Shown piece after piece: positions 55,683 through 63,890 of a DNA stretch of 64,000 nt; the first letter of the stretch is position 1, and every line of letters begins with the position of its first letter. A program made the translations under genes and the position numbers. The notes beneath the pieces were generated by a model. That model ran no database searches and was not told the DNA's origin. It saw nothing but the letters and a program-made list of their open reading frames with translations. The stretch is from Acetobacter fallax (lineage in GTDB: Bacteria > Pseudomonadota > Alphaproteobacteria > Acetobacterales > Acetobacteraceae): assembly GCF_011516735.1 (NCBI RefSeq), contig NZ_WOSX01000002.1:114115-178114 (forward strand). Direction: 5' to 3'.

Positions 55683-57059
55683 ATGACGTCCACTTACTGG
55701 ACCGGAACAACGTCAAAAGACTTCTACGATGCAAGTAACTGGAGCACAGACGAAGTCCCGAGCGATTTTCATGACGTCGATCTCGAAGGCTCATCGACAG
55801 CCCCGGTCGAAGCCATCGCCAGCACAGCGTCGTCCACACCCATCCCGAGCCTGACAATCGGCGATGACGCCACACTCGACATCACCGCGCATGACTGCTC
55901 CAGCAGCACGACACCCGTGTTCGAAGCAGATGCCATGCAGATCTTCGAGACCGGAACCCTGACCGTCGACACGTCCTCGGACGTGGAACTCGGAATCAAC
56001 GAGATCGGCGGAACCGTCAACATCATCAACAATGGCGGCAACACGCACTTCACGACGACACATCTTTCCGGTGACGGAAACCTGAATCTGGTGAACTCCA
56101 CGGTCGGCAGCGATTCCGCTCCCCTGTCGATCGACAGCCTGATGAAAGTGTCGCTTACCAAAGGCAGCACACTCTATACCGGCTCCACGGAAATCGGCTC
56201 GTCCATCACGTTCGATTCCTCGAAGGACGAACTCGTTCTCGATGCGAAGCAGGACGCAGGCCAGACACTCACCACCGCTTTCTATGGCGTTTCAGCGAAT
56301 ACGGAATTCGCCGTGAACGGCACCGAAGGCGTCAAAGCTGTCTCCGCGAACTACACGGAAAATTCCGACGGCACCTACACACTCTCCATCGGTCTCGACA
56401 ACAATCAGACCATCACCCTCGATGATATCCATACGGCTTCAGGCTTCACGCCAGGCAGCCTGACCATCACAACAGACAAAGACGGCAACTACGTCGTCGA
56501 TAACGCCTCTTCCTCCGGCAGCGGTTCCTGCACCCCGTCAGGCGAGCACCACCACGGCTGCGGCGACCATACCGGAAGTTCCTCATCAGACAGCAACTCC
56601 TGCCAGCCTTCCGGCGAGCATCATCACCACGACAGCAGCAGCTCCTCATCAGGCGGAAACTCCTGCACCCCGTCAGGCGATCACCACCCGGACAGCGCAA
56701 ACAACGGCAACATCTGCGACCACAACGGCAACGTGTTCCCATGGGCCATCCAGGGTGATCACTGCGCTTCAGGACACTCCGGCACAGCAAGCACAGGCGG
56801 CAACGGTTGCGCACCATCAGGCACCACCCCTGCCTCGTCGTCAGACTGCAACTGGTGGCACTCCGTCAGCGAAGCCTTCACGCCATCCGCTTTCGGTCAC
56901 GGATCGACCACCGAGACGGCTCACGCCGGCGCCTGTGGTGCACAGAACTGGCAGTCCTTCACGTCTCACGGCTGCACAACTGTGGGGATACACGACACCA
57001 CACACAGCTCCGGCTGCGTCATCCCGACACACACCAGCCAGCCAGCGATCTGCGCCTGA
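55683..57059 (+). CDS. Ser/His/Cys-rich surface-type protein
   Basis: A 458-residue acidic protein without a standard signal peptide. Residues 1-30 (TYWTGTTSKDFYDASNWSTDEVP) match the W-T-G-x-x-x-x-x-x-D-A-S-N-W start seen in self-exported or surface proteins of this group. Residues 60-270 are Thr/Asp/Gly-rich and predicted beta. The end is Ser/His/Cys-rich: C-x-P-S-G motifs at C283, C307, C328 and C376, the first three followed by EHHH, EHHHH and DHHP. Eight or more further Cys residues occur. His clusters beside Cys suggest metal binding or disulfide cross-links. It ends at a 16-bp terminator hairpin. I do not know a function. Confidence 0.75.
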   Translation: MTSTYWTGTTSKDFYDASNWSTDEVPSDFHDVDLEGSSTAPVEAIASTASSTPIPSLTIGDDATLDITAHDCSSSTTPVFEADAMQIFETGTLTVDTSSDVELGINEIGGTVNIINNGGNTHFTTTHLSGDGNLNLVNSTVGSDSAPLSIDSLMKVSLTKGSTLYTGSTEIGSSITFDSSKDELVLDAKQDAGQTLTTAFYGVSANTEFAVNGTEGVKAVSANYTENSDGTYTLSIGLDNNQTITLDDIHTASGFTPGSLTITTDKDGNYVVDNASSSGSGSCTPSGEHHHGCGDHTGSSSSDSNSCQPSGEHHHHDSSSSSSGGNSCTPSGDHHPDSANNGNICDHNGNVFPWAIQGDHCASGHSGTASTGGNGCAPSGTTPASSSDCNWWHSVSEAFTPSAFGHGSTTETAHAGACGAQNWQSFTSHGCTTVGIHDTTHSSGCVIPTHTSQPAICA

Positions 57060-57113
57060 TCGGCAACACGGCATGACCGGCTAAAACCATCCGGTCACGC
57101 TGTTTTCCGATAA

Positions 57114-57149
57114 AAAAGGTCCGTCCGGAGTGTTCCGGACGGACCTTTT
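57114..57149 (+). terminator. Strong Rho-independent terminator
   Basis: AAAAGGTCCGTCCGGA / TCCGGACGGACCTTTT, a perfect 16-bp stem with a 4-nt loop. It lies 55 nt after the Ser/His/Cys-rich gene. The T-run is short (TTTTG). Confidence 0.8.
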
Positions 57150-57271
57150 GCGTCCTGATACCAGCCTGCACAAAGATTGATCGTCGGGAAGAAAACCCGG
57201 GCTCCGCCCGAACCCGAAAGGGGTCGCAGACCCGTCTACCCCAATTGATTGATAATAAGATGGTTTCCAAA

Positions 57272-57467
57272 GGCTCTGTTATCATTAAGTGCTGGCTCCT
57301 TCCCAGGGCTTTGCCCTGGAACCCACCAAAGGTCACAGACCTTTGGAAACCATTTAATTAAACAAATCGGGGTGCAGGGGCCTGCGGTCCCTGCCGGGTT
57401 CGGGCAGAGCCCGGATTCTGCTAACTCTTTGAAAAATTACAGATCAACACGTAATAATAACAGAGCC
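57272..57467. repeat. Type A MITE-like element (complete)
   Basis: A 196-bp copy, ends GGCTCTGTTATCATTAAGTG and CACGTAATAATAACAGAGCC. Same orientation as the 16906 copy. The next bases CTTCGCAAA and the preceding TTCCAAA may extend the inverted repeat. Confidence 0.8.
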
Positions 57468-57475
57468 TTCGCAAA

Positions 57476-57565
57476 CCGTTTATGATCAGCAGACCGGGGC
57501 ACAGAAGCCTGTGGTCCCTGCCTGGTCCGGCCACAGATCAGTCTTCATAACCTCCGGCATCAGCC
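57476..57565. repeat. Partial type B element
   Basis: CAAACCGTTTATGATCAGCA, a decayed core (GCCTGTGGTCCCTGC), then AGATCAGTCTTCATAACCTC and CGGCAT. It has no left end. Confidence 0.5.
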
Positions 57566-57693
57566 CAGATAAAAACCACCACAACAGCACTATTAAAAAG
57601 AAACGATCCCATCAGAATAATTTCAAAATACCACCCCACCCGTACACCGCAGAGCACTACACAGACACTCCTCCCGCGCAGATCCTCCCGGAC

Positions 57694-58899
57694 TCACTCC
57701 AGCAACAGCGACGGTCGCTCCCGCGCCTGCCGCCGTTCTCCCCGCACCGGTAGCCACACCGTGCAATACGTCCCCCGACCCACCTCACTCTCAATCGACA
57801 GCCGGCCATCATGACGGTCGATAATATGCCGCACAATCGCCAGCCCCAGCCCATAGCCCGGCGCCGTCTCCCCCCGTCCACCTTCAACCCGATAAAACCG
57901 CTCCGTCAGCCTGGGCAGATGTCGCGCCTCAATCCCCGGCCCATTATCCGCAACCGTGAACGAAACGCCCTCTTTCCCGCCGACCTCACTCTCCGCCATC
58001 GTCAGCGAAACAACCGGCACCCGACCACCGGTCGAAGCATATTTGATGGCATTCTCAACAAGATTCAGAAGAACCTGAACAACCTGATCCTCATCGCCCT
58101 GAAAGGTCAGCGGCTCCGCCGCTGTCTCCAGCACAATCCCCCGCACCGAACAAAGCGGCGCCGATTCATCACGCACCCGCGCCACAGCCCGCGCCGCATC
58201 CACCTCACCACGTGGCTTCCGATGCTCCGTCATCTCCACACGCGACAACGTCAGCAACTGCTCGATCAGCCGCTGCATCCGCCCCGCCTGCGCCGCCATG
58301 ATTTCAAGAAACTGCTTCTGAGCCGCAGGATCATCCGCAGCCGGACCCCGCAACGTCTCAATAAACCCAATCAGCGCCGCAAGCGGCGTCCGCAACTCAT
58401 GGCTCGCATAAGCCACAAAATCCGCCCGCACCCGCTCGACAGCATCCTGCTCGGACCTGTCAGATAAAATCGCAAGAACCGACACACCAGCCTGAGACAG
58501 CTTCTCCGGCACCAGACGCAGGACAAGCCGCACAACACGCCTGACAGGAACATCAAGAATCACATCAACAGTCGCCAGAACGATCTCCCCGTTCAGACTC
58601 TGTAAGGCCGAAAACACCTCCGGATGACGCACAATCGTGCCCAGCGCATCCCCGAAAACCGCCAGGGCCTCAGTGTTCGCAAACCGCAAACTGCCATTGC
58701 GCGTCAGCAGCAAACCACAGTCCGGAAGAAAATCGAGCATCTCCTCCAGCCCGACCTCGCGACCGGCCGCGTCATCCCGCCGCAATACCGGCAGAAACGG
58801 CGCCCGTCGCGGCAATCGACGCCCGCCTGCAATCCATCCGGCCACACCGCTCAGACATGAAACCCCGAGCAGACACAACGCCAGTCCGGCTTCGGTCAT
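57694..58899 (-). CDS. phoR: PhoR-type phosphate sensor histidine kinase
   Basis: A 401-residue kinase. One short N-terminal helix (LALCLLGVSCLSGVAGWIAG) anchors it, then a PAS-like region (about 50-150, MLDFLPDCGLLLTRNGSLRFANTEALAVFG) as in PhoR. HisKA follows with FVAYASHELRTPLAALIGF (H167) and HATPase_c with VLLNLVENAIKYASTGG, DNGPGI and GYGLGLAIV. It lies 55 nt after phoB, last gene of the pst-pho operon, and should phosphorylate PhoB when phosphate is low, under control of PhoU and PstB. Confidence 0.9.
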   Translation of the reverse strand: MTEAGLALCLLGVSCLSGVAGWIAGGRRLPRRAPFLPVLRRDDAAGREVGLEEMLDFLPDCGLLLTRNGSLRFANTEALAVFGDALGTIVRHPEVFSALQSLNGEIVLATVDVILDVPVRRVVRLVLRLVPEKLSQAGVSVLAILSDRSEQDAVERVRADFVAYASHELRTPLAALIGFIETLRGPAADDPAAQKQFLEIMAAQAGRMQRLIEQLLTLSRVEMTEHRKPRGEVDAARAVARVRDESAPLCSVRGIVLETAAEPLTFQGDEDQVVQVLLNLVENAIKYASTGGRVPVVSLTMAESEVGGKEGVSFTVADNGPGIEARHLPRLTERFYRVEGGRGETAPGYGLGLAIVRHIIDRHDGRLSIESEVGRGTYCTVWLPVRGERRQARERPSLLLE

Positions 58900-58954
58900 G
58901 CTTCCTCCTCCCGTCGGCGCTCACCCACCAGCCAGACAGGAAAGACCGATCACA

Positions 58955-59686
58955 TCATTCCGCACCGTTATCGAGCGCATATCCCGCCGAGCGAACCGTG
59001 CGGATCATATCCCGCTCATCCGGCCCGTTAATCTCCCGACGCAGCCTGCGGATATGAACGTCCACAGTCCGGACCTCCACATGAATATTCTCGCCCCAGA
59101 TCGCCTTGAGAATATCCTCGCGCGAAAACACCCGCCCCGGCCTGCGCATGAAAAACTCCAGCAACCGGAACTCCGTCGGCCCCAGCTGCAACGTCCGGCC
59201 GCCACGCTCCACCCGATGCCGCACCAGATCGAGCGCAATATCCTCAAATTCCAGCACATCGCTCGGCCCGGCCACACGACGCAGCATCGCTTTGATCCGC
59301 GCCTCCAGCGTCGCCATGCTGCACGGCTTGGTCAGATAATCATCCGCCCCGTTCTCAAGACCACGGATCGCATCCGCCTCCTCAGACCGCGCCGTCAGCA
59401 TGATCACAGGAACCTCCCGGCTCCCCGGCAACGCCCGTAACCGGCGACACACATCAATCCCCGAAAGCCCGCCCGGCAACATCCAGTCCAGAAGCACCAG
59501 AGAAGGACGAAAAGACGCCGCCAGATCCAGAGCCGCCGCCCCGTCTCCCGCAATCGCCACAGTATAACCCGACTTTTCCAGATTATACCGCACCATGATC
59601 TGCAGCGAAGGATCATCCTCCACCAGCAAAATCCGTCCGCCCGTCCCGACCGGCCCCGCCGACGGCCCGACAACCGTCTCAGACAT
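58955..59686 (-). CDS. phoB: PhoB-type response regulator
   Basis: A 243-residue OmpR/PhoB-family regulator. The receiver has phospho-acceptor D67 (LVLLDWMLPGG, shifted by a 13-residue N-terminal extension) and the K of LTKPC. The winged helix follows: ALDLVRHRVERGGRTLQLGPTEFRLLEFFMRRPGRVFSREDIL, then VHIRRLRREI. GPTEFRLL is typical of PhoB. It should bind PHO boxes as a dimer. Its ATG overlaps the phoU stop by one base (TGATG). Confidence 0.92.
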   Translation of the reverse strand: MSETVVGPSAGPVGTGGRILLVEDDPSLQIMVRYNLEKSGYTVAIAGDGAAALDLAASFRPSLVLLDWMLPGGLSGIDVCRRLRALPGSREVPVIMLTARSEEADAIRGLENGADDYLTKPCSMATLEARIKAMLRRVAGPSDVLEFEDIALDLVRHRVERGGRTLQLGPTEFRLLEFFMRRPGRVFSREDILKAIWGENIHVEVRTVDVHIRRLRREINGPDERDMIRTVRSAGYALDNGAE

Positions 59687-60396
59687 CAGCGCGCATCCGG
59701 CGAGGATGAATGGCCCAGCCCGCCACGCGGTCGCACCGACGGAAGCATCTCACCCGTCACCGCATAATAAATCCGCTCCGCGATATTGGTCGTATGATCG
59801 CCAATCCGCTCCAGATTCTTCGCGACAAACAAAAGATGGATACAGGACCCGATATTACGTGGATCTTCCATCATATAAGTCATCAGCTCACGAAACATCG
59901 CCGTATAAAGCTCGTCCACCGCCGTGTCGGCCTGCCACACCGCAACCGCCTGATCCCGGTCCCGCGCCGCCAGAGCATCAATCGCCCGACGCAGATTGTC
60001 CTGCACCAGCCGCCCCATGCTCCGCAGCCCGATCAGCGAAATCCCGCCATCCATGTCCAGCTTCAGCGCCCGCCGCGCAATCGAGGCCGCATAATCCCCG
60101 ATCCGCTCCAGATCGCCCGTGATCTTCAGCGCCGCGACAATCTCGCGCAGATCGATCGCCATCGGAGACCGCAGCGCCAGAATGCGGATCGCCAGCGCCT
60201 CCGCCTCACGCTCCAGCTCGTCCACTTCAGGGTCCAGATCCGGCGCCTCGATCGCCGCCTCCTCATCCCCTTCCACAACAGCCTTCACCGCCTGCGCGGT
60301 CTGGCGCTCCACCAGACCACCCATCCGCGCCATCATGCCGCGAAGACGCTCCAGTTCCTGCTCATAACTCTTGACGGTATGCGTCGCCTCGGTCAT
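59686..60396 (-). CDS. phoU: PhoU phosphate signalling protein
   Basis: A 236-residue protein with two PhoU three-helix repeats. Each contains the metal-binding motif region: ALKITGDLERIGDYAASIARRAL (first) and LLFVAKNLERIGDHTTNIAERIYYAVTGE (second). It tunes PstSCAB and PhoR signalling by phosphate supply. I chose MTEATHTVKSYEQEL as the start, 17 nt after pstB; an earlier in-frame ATG would overlap pstB. The stop overlaps phoB. Confidence 0.93.
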   Translation of the reverse strand: MTEATHTVKSYEQELERLRGMMARMGGLVERQTAQAVKAVVEGDEEAAIEAPDLDPEVDELEREAEALAIRILALRSPMAIDLREIVAALKITGDLERIGDYAASIARRALKLDMDGGISLIGLRSMGRLVQDNLRRAIDALAARDRDQAVAVWQADTAVDELYTAMFRELMTYMMEDPRNIGSCIHLLFVAKNLERIGDHTTNIAERIYYAVTGEMLPSVRPRGGLGHSSSPDAR

Positions 60397-60412
60397 CGCC
60401 CCAACCCCCGCT

Positions 60413-61219
60413 TCAGCCGAACCGGCCGGTGATATAATCCTGCGTGCGCGTCTCACGCGGCGCCGTGAAGATCCTGTCCGTGCTGTCCATCTCAATCAGC
60501 TCGCCAAGATAGAAAAACGCGACCTGATCCGCGCAGCGCGCCGCCTGCTGCATGTTGTGCGTCACAATCGCAATCGTGAACTCCTTCTTGAGTTCATCAA
60601 GAAGTTCCTCAATCCGCGCCGTCGAGACCGGATCAAGCGCACTCGTCGGCTCGTCAAGCAGAACAACCTCAGGCCGCGTCGCAATCGTGCGCGCAATGCA
60701 CAGACGCTGCTGCTGCCCGCCCGAAAGCGCCGTCGCCGAAGCCCGCAACCGGTCCCTGACCTCGCCCCACAGCGCCACACGCCGCAGCACATCCTCAACC
60801 CGCCCGTCCATCTCGGAACGCGACAGCTTCTCATGCAGCTTCACGCCAAACGCAATGTTGTCATAAATCGACATCGGAAACGGCGTCGGCTTCTGAAACA
60901 CCATGCCCACGCGCGCCCGCAGGCGGTTCACATCCATCCCCGGAGCAATGACGTTCCGGCCGTCAAACATCACCTCACCCGTCGCCCGCTGGCCCGGATA
61001 AAGATCATACATCCGGTTCAGAACCCGCAGCAGCGTCGATTTGCCACAGCCCGAAGGCCCGATCATTCCCGTCACCTTCCGGGTCGGAAACTCCATCGAA
61101 ATATTGCGGAGAGCCTTGTTCTCCCCATAATAGAAATCAAGATTCCGCACGGAAATCGCCGGCTTATCCAGCCCGGCCTTCTCCGCCACAGCCCGCTCAG
61201 ACACAGCTGTCCCGCTCAT
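60413..61219 (-). CDS. pstB: Phosphate ABC transporter ATPase
   Basis: A 268-residue ABC ATPase. Walker A is GPSGCGKST (54-62), the Q-loop is [19 protein letters not shown], the signature is LSGGQQQR, Walker B is [15 protein letters not shown], and the switch His is [18 protein letters not shown] at the start is typical of PstB. The start codon has GGAG 9 nt upstream and is 4 nt after the pstA stop; the further upstream in-frame start is inside pstA. Confidence 0.95.
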   Translation of the reverse strand: MSGTAVSERAVAEKAGLDKPAISVRNLDFYYGENKALRNISMEFPTRKVTGMIGPSGCGKSTLLRVLNRMYDLYPGQRATGEVMFDGRNVIAPGMDVNRLRARVGMVFQKPTPFPMSIYDNIAFGVKLHEKLSRSEMDGRVEDVLRRVALWGEVRDRLRASATALSGGQQQRLCIARTIATRPEVVLLDEPTSALDPVSTARIEELLDELKKEFTIAIVTHNMQQAARCADQVAFFYLGELIEMDSTDRIFTAPRETRTQDYITGRFG

Positions 61220-61223
61220 CCGC

Positions 61224-62114
61224 TTAAGCTCCCTTCCGGCCAAAGCCGACCCGCACAAGAATGTTGATCGCCAGCACACCCAGAGTCACAAGAAGCGCCC
61301 CCGTCCAGGCCAGTTGCACCCAGTCATCATAAGCCGACCCGGCATACTGATAGATCGTCACCGGCAGGCTCGCCATCGGCTGCGCCAGACTGACAGACCA
61401 GTCCATGTTGCCCAGCGACGTAAACAACAGCGGCGCCGTCTCGCCCGCCACACGCGCCACCGCCAGCAAAATCCCCGTCAGAACCCCCGTCCGGGCCGCC
61501 CGCAGACAAATGAATACAATCACCCGCCATTTAGACGCCCCAAGCCCGATCCCCGCCTCACGCAGCGCGATCGGCACCAGACCAAGCATGTCCTCCGTCG
61601 TCCGCACCACAATCGGCAACGCCAGAATCGCCAGCGCCACAGCCCCGGCAAACCCGGAAAAATGCCCCGTCGGAACAACAATCAGCTGATAAATGAACAG
61701 CCCGATCAGAATGGACGGCGCCGATAACAGCATGTCCGAGACAAACCGCGTCGTGGACGCCATCCAGCCCCGGCCATAATCCGCCAGATAAATCCCGCAC
61801 AGCATCCCCAGCGGCGCGCCAATCAGAATCGCCACCGCCGTCTGGATCAGACTGCCGACAATCGCATTCGCCAGCCCCCCGTTCATCCCCGGCGACGCCG
61901 TCGAATGAATGAACGTTACCAGCGACAGACCCGCCAGCCCACGCACCAGAAGCGTCAGCAAAATCGAACACAGCGCCAGCAAAGCCACACCGGTCGCCAC
62001 CAGACTGAGCCCCGTCGCCAGACGATCCAGAAACCGGCGCCGCAACGCCAGCGAACCCTGCGGCTTCCACCGGTCCGATCCGCCAGACACCGTCTCGGCC
62101 CGCTCCGCGCTCAT
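61224..62114 (-). CDS. pstA: Phosphate ABC transporter permease PstA
   Basis: A 296-residue inner membrane permease with six helices. The binding-protein-dependent transport motif (EAA loop) is [47 protein letters not shown] is the first half of the conserved domain. It forms a channel with PstC. The start overlaps the pstC stop (ATGA). Confidence 0.93.
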   Translation of the reverse strand: MSAERAETVSGGSDRWKPQGSLALRRRFLDRLATGLSLVATGVALLALCSILLTLLVRGLAGLSLVTFIHSTASPGMNGGLANAIVGSLIQTAVAILIGAPLGMLCGIYLADYGRGWMASTTRFVSDMLLSAPSILIGLFIYQLIVVPTGHFSGFAGAVALAILALPIVVRTTEDMLGLVPIALREAGIGLGASKWRVIVFICLRAARTGVLTGILLAVARVAGETAPLLFTSLGNMDWSVSLAQPMASLPVTIYQYAGSAYDDWVQLAWTGALLVTLGVLAINILVRVGFGRKGA

Positions 62115-63136
62115 CGCCTGCCCTCCTGACGTCCCGCAAACCCCAGCATCAGCCGGGATGCCGCCAGCGCCAGAAAAGACAGCGCCATCAGAATCGTCCC
62201 CAGAGCCATCAGCGATGACAGCTTCACGCTCCCCGACGGACTCTCCGGAAACTCCAGCGCAATCAGCGAGGCAATCGTGTTCCCCGGCGCAAACAGAGAC
62301 CAGCCGATCCGGTTCGCGTTGCCGATCACAAACGTCACCGCCATCGTCTCACCCATCGCGCGGCCCATGCCCAGCACAATACTGCCCACAACCGCCTTGC
62401 GCGACCAGGGCAGAATCACACTCCGCATCACTTCCCAGCGCGTCGCCCCCAACCCGAAAGCACTCTCCTTCAGAACCGCCGGAATCGACGCAAACACGTC
62501 ACACATCACCGCCGTGATGAACGGCGTCACCATCACCGCCAGAATCACGCCACCCGTCAGCAGGCCTGTGCCAAACGGCGCCCCCTGAACCAGCGCCCCG
62601 ATCCCCGGCACATGCCCGAACCAGTGCCGCGCGAACGGCTGCACATAATGCGCGATCAGCGGAACAATAATGAAAAAGCCCCACATACCGAAAATGATCG
62701 AAGGCACCGCGGCCAGAAGCTGAACCGCCATCCCCACCACGGCGGAAAGCCGCGCCGGCGCCATCTGCGTCAGCCAGAACGCCGCGCCAAATGCCAGCGG
62801 AACCGACATCAGCAGCCCCAGCGCACTCGTCACAACCGTACCGAACACCGGAGCCAGAGCCCCGTAATGCTGCGTCACCGGGTTCCAGACAGAAGAGACC
62901 AGAAAGGACGGCCCGAAGGTCGCAAACGCCTTCATCCCGCCCAGAACCATAACCAGAATAATGCCGCCAAGCAGGGCCAGAACAGCAATCCCGCTGCCCG
63001 TCACCAGACAGCGAAACAACCCGTCACCGTCAAACGATCGTCGGCTACTCTGCTCAGAGCCCGCCGGAACGTGTCCGCCATGGCCGCCAGACCCGTCTCC
63101 CGAAACCTGACCCATGACGTGCGATGTTCCATCCAT
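62111..63136 (-). CDS. pstC: Phosphate ABC transporter permease PstC
   Basis: A 341-residue permease, the first gene of pstC-pstA-pstB-phoU-phoB-phoR. After a hydrophilic, Gly/His-rich extension (about 40 residues) it has six helices. APVFGTVVTSALGLLMSVPLAFGAAFWL and the EAA loop KESAFGLGATRWEVMRSVILP are typical of PstC. GGAG lies 11 nt upstream. A PHO box candidate lies 82-99 nt upstream, matching the pstS layout. Confidence 0.93.
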   Translation of the reverse strand: MDGTSHVMGQVSGDGSGGHGGHVPAGSEQSSRRSFDGDGLFRCLVTGSGIAVLALLGGIILVMVLGGMKAFATFGPSFLVSSVWNPVTQHYGALAPVFGTVVTSALGLLMSVPLAFGAAFWLTQMAPARLSAVVGMAVQLLAAVPSIIFGMWGFFIIVPLIAHYVQPFARHWFGHVPGIGALVQGAPFGTGLLTGGVILAVMVTPFITAVMCDVFASIPAVLKESAFGLGATRWEVMRSVILPWSRKAVVGSIVLGMGRAMGETMAVTFVIGNANRIGWSLFAPGNTIASLIALEFPESPSGSVKLSSLMALGTILMALSFLALAASRLMLGFAGRQEGRR

Positions 63137-63217
63137 AAAGGCGCTCCGATCCCCCTACGTCCGGCGACCAATACTGAACGCCACCCCCAGCGGCAACCAG
63201 GGAACTCACCTCCCGGC

Positions 63218-63235
63218 ATGACATTTTTATTGCAT
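63218..63235 (-). promoter_or_regulatory. Candidate PHO box for pstC
   Basis: On the minus strand, ATGCAAT-AAAA-ATGTCAT has the 7-4-7 layout. The second half matches CTGTCAT at 6 of 7 bases, the first at 4 of 7, and the AAAA spacer fits the AT-rich spacer of PhoB sites. It lies 82-99 nt upstream of pstC. Confidence 0.45.
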
Positions 63236-63439
63236 CAACAAAAAACCACCACAGATAGCAGGAACAGCAACAACCATTCAGGCACACATCAAAAACAAAA
63301 ACCAGTTTTATAAATACAAAAAATAATAATTCAAAATAAAACCGTTTTTAATAAACAGCAAACACCACAGCCACACACCCCTCATCACCCAATCCCGACG
63401 ATTACAAATAAAAATTCCCCCGAACATGAGAGCGATGCC

Positions 63440-63657
63440 CTTTGTAAGGGTTCTGTCAGCGTTACGTGTTGATCTTTGATTTTTCAAAGAGCTGGCGGAA
63501 GCCCGGGCTTCCGCCCGGACCCGGAAGGGGTCGCGGACCCCTTCACCCCGATCTATTTAATAATAAAATGGTTTCCAAAGGTCTGTGACCTTTGGTGGGT
63601 CCCAGGGCAAAGCCCTGGAAGGAGCCAGCACCTGACGACAACAGAACCTTCGCAAAG
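63440..63657. repeat. Type A MITE-like element (complete, long ends)
   Basis: A 218-bp copy. The ends begin CTTTGTAAGGGTTCTGTCAG and end GACAACAGAACCTTCGCAAAG-like, so the inverted repeat extends outward to CTTTG in this copy. It carries the core and the CCAAAGGTC hairpin. Confidence 0.75.
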
Positions 63658-63704
63658 CGAATGCACGTCCTTCGTCCTTCGCGCCCGGAAAGGAGCCGAC
63701 CCTG

Positions 63705-63890
63705 TAATACCAGAGGGTCTGGCCTTTGACCTGTGTGAGACTGGCTGGGCTCTGGAACCCGGCAAAGGCTCGCCTTTGCAAACCGTTTGTTATCAACAAA
63801 CCGGGGTGCAGGGGCCTGCGGTCCCTGCCGGGTCCGGGCAGAGCCCGGATACTCTCATCGACAGGTCAGTCTTCACAACCTCTGGTATAA
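63705..63890. repeat. Type B MITE-like element (complete)
   Basis: A 186-bp copy from TAATACCAGAGG to CCTCTGGTATAA. Its right end abuts the IS terminal sequence without a gap. Confidence 0.75.

Larger units (their letters stand above)
57150..57693. other. Intergenic region with repeats
   Basis: About 57195-57270 holds a core fragment, 57272-57467 a complete type A element, and about 57476-57565 a partial type B element. The remaining about 130 bp before the phoR stop are unique with no gene. Confidence 0.6.
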
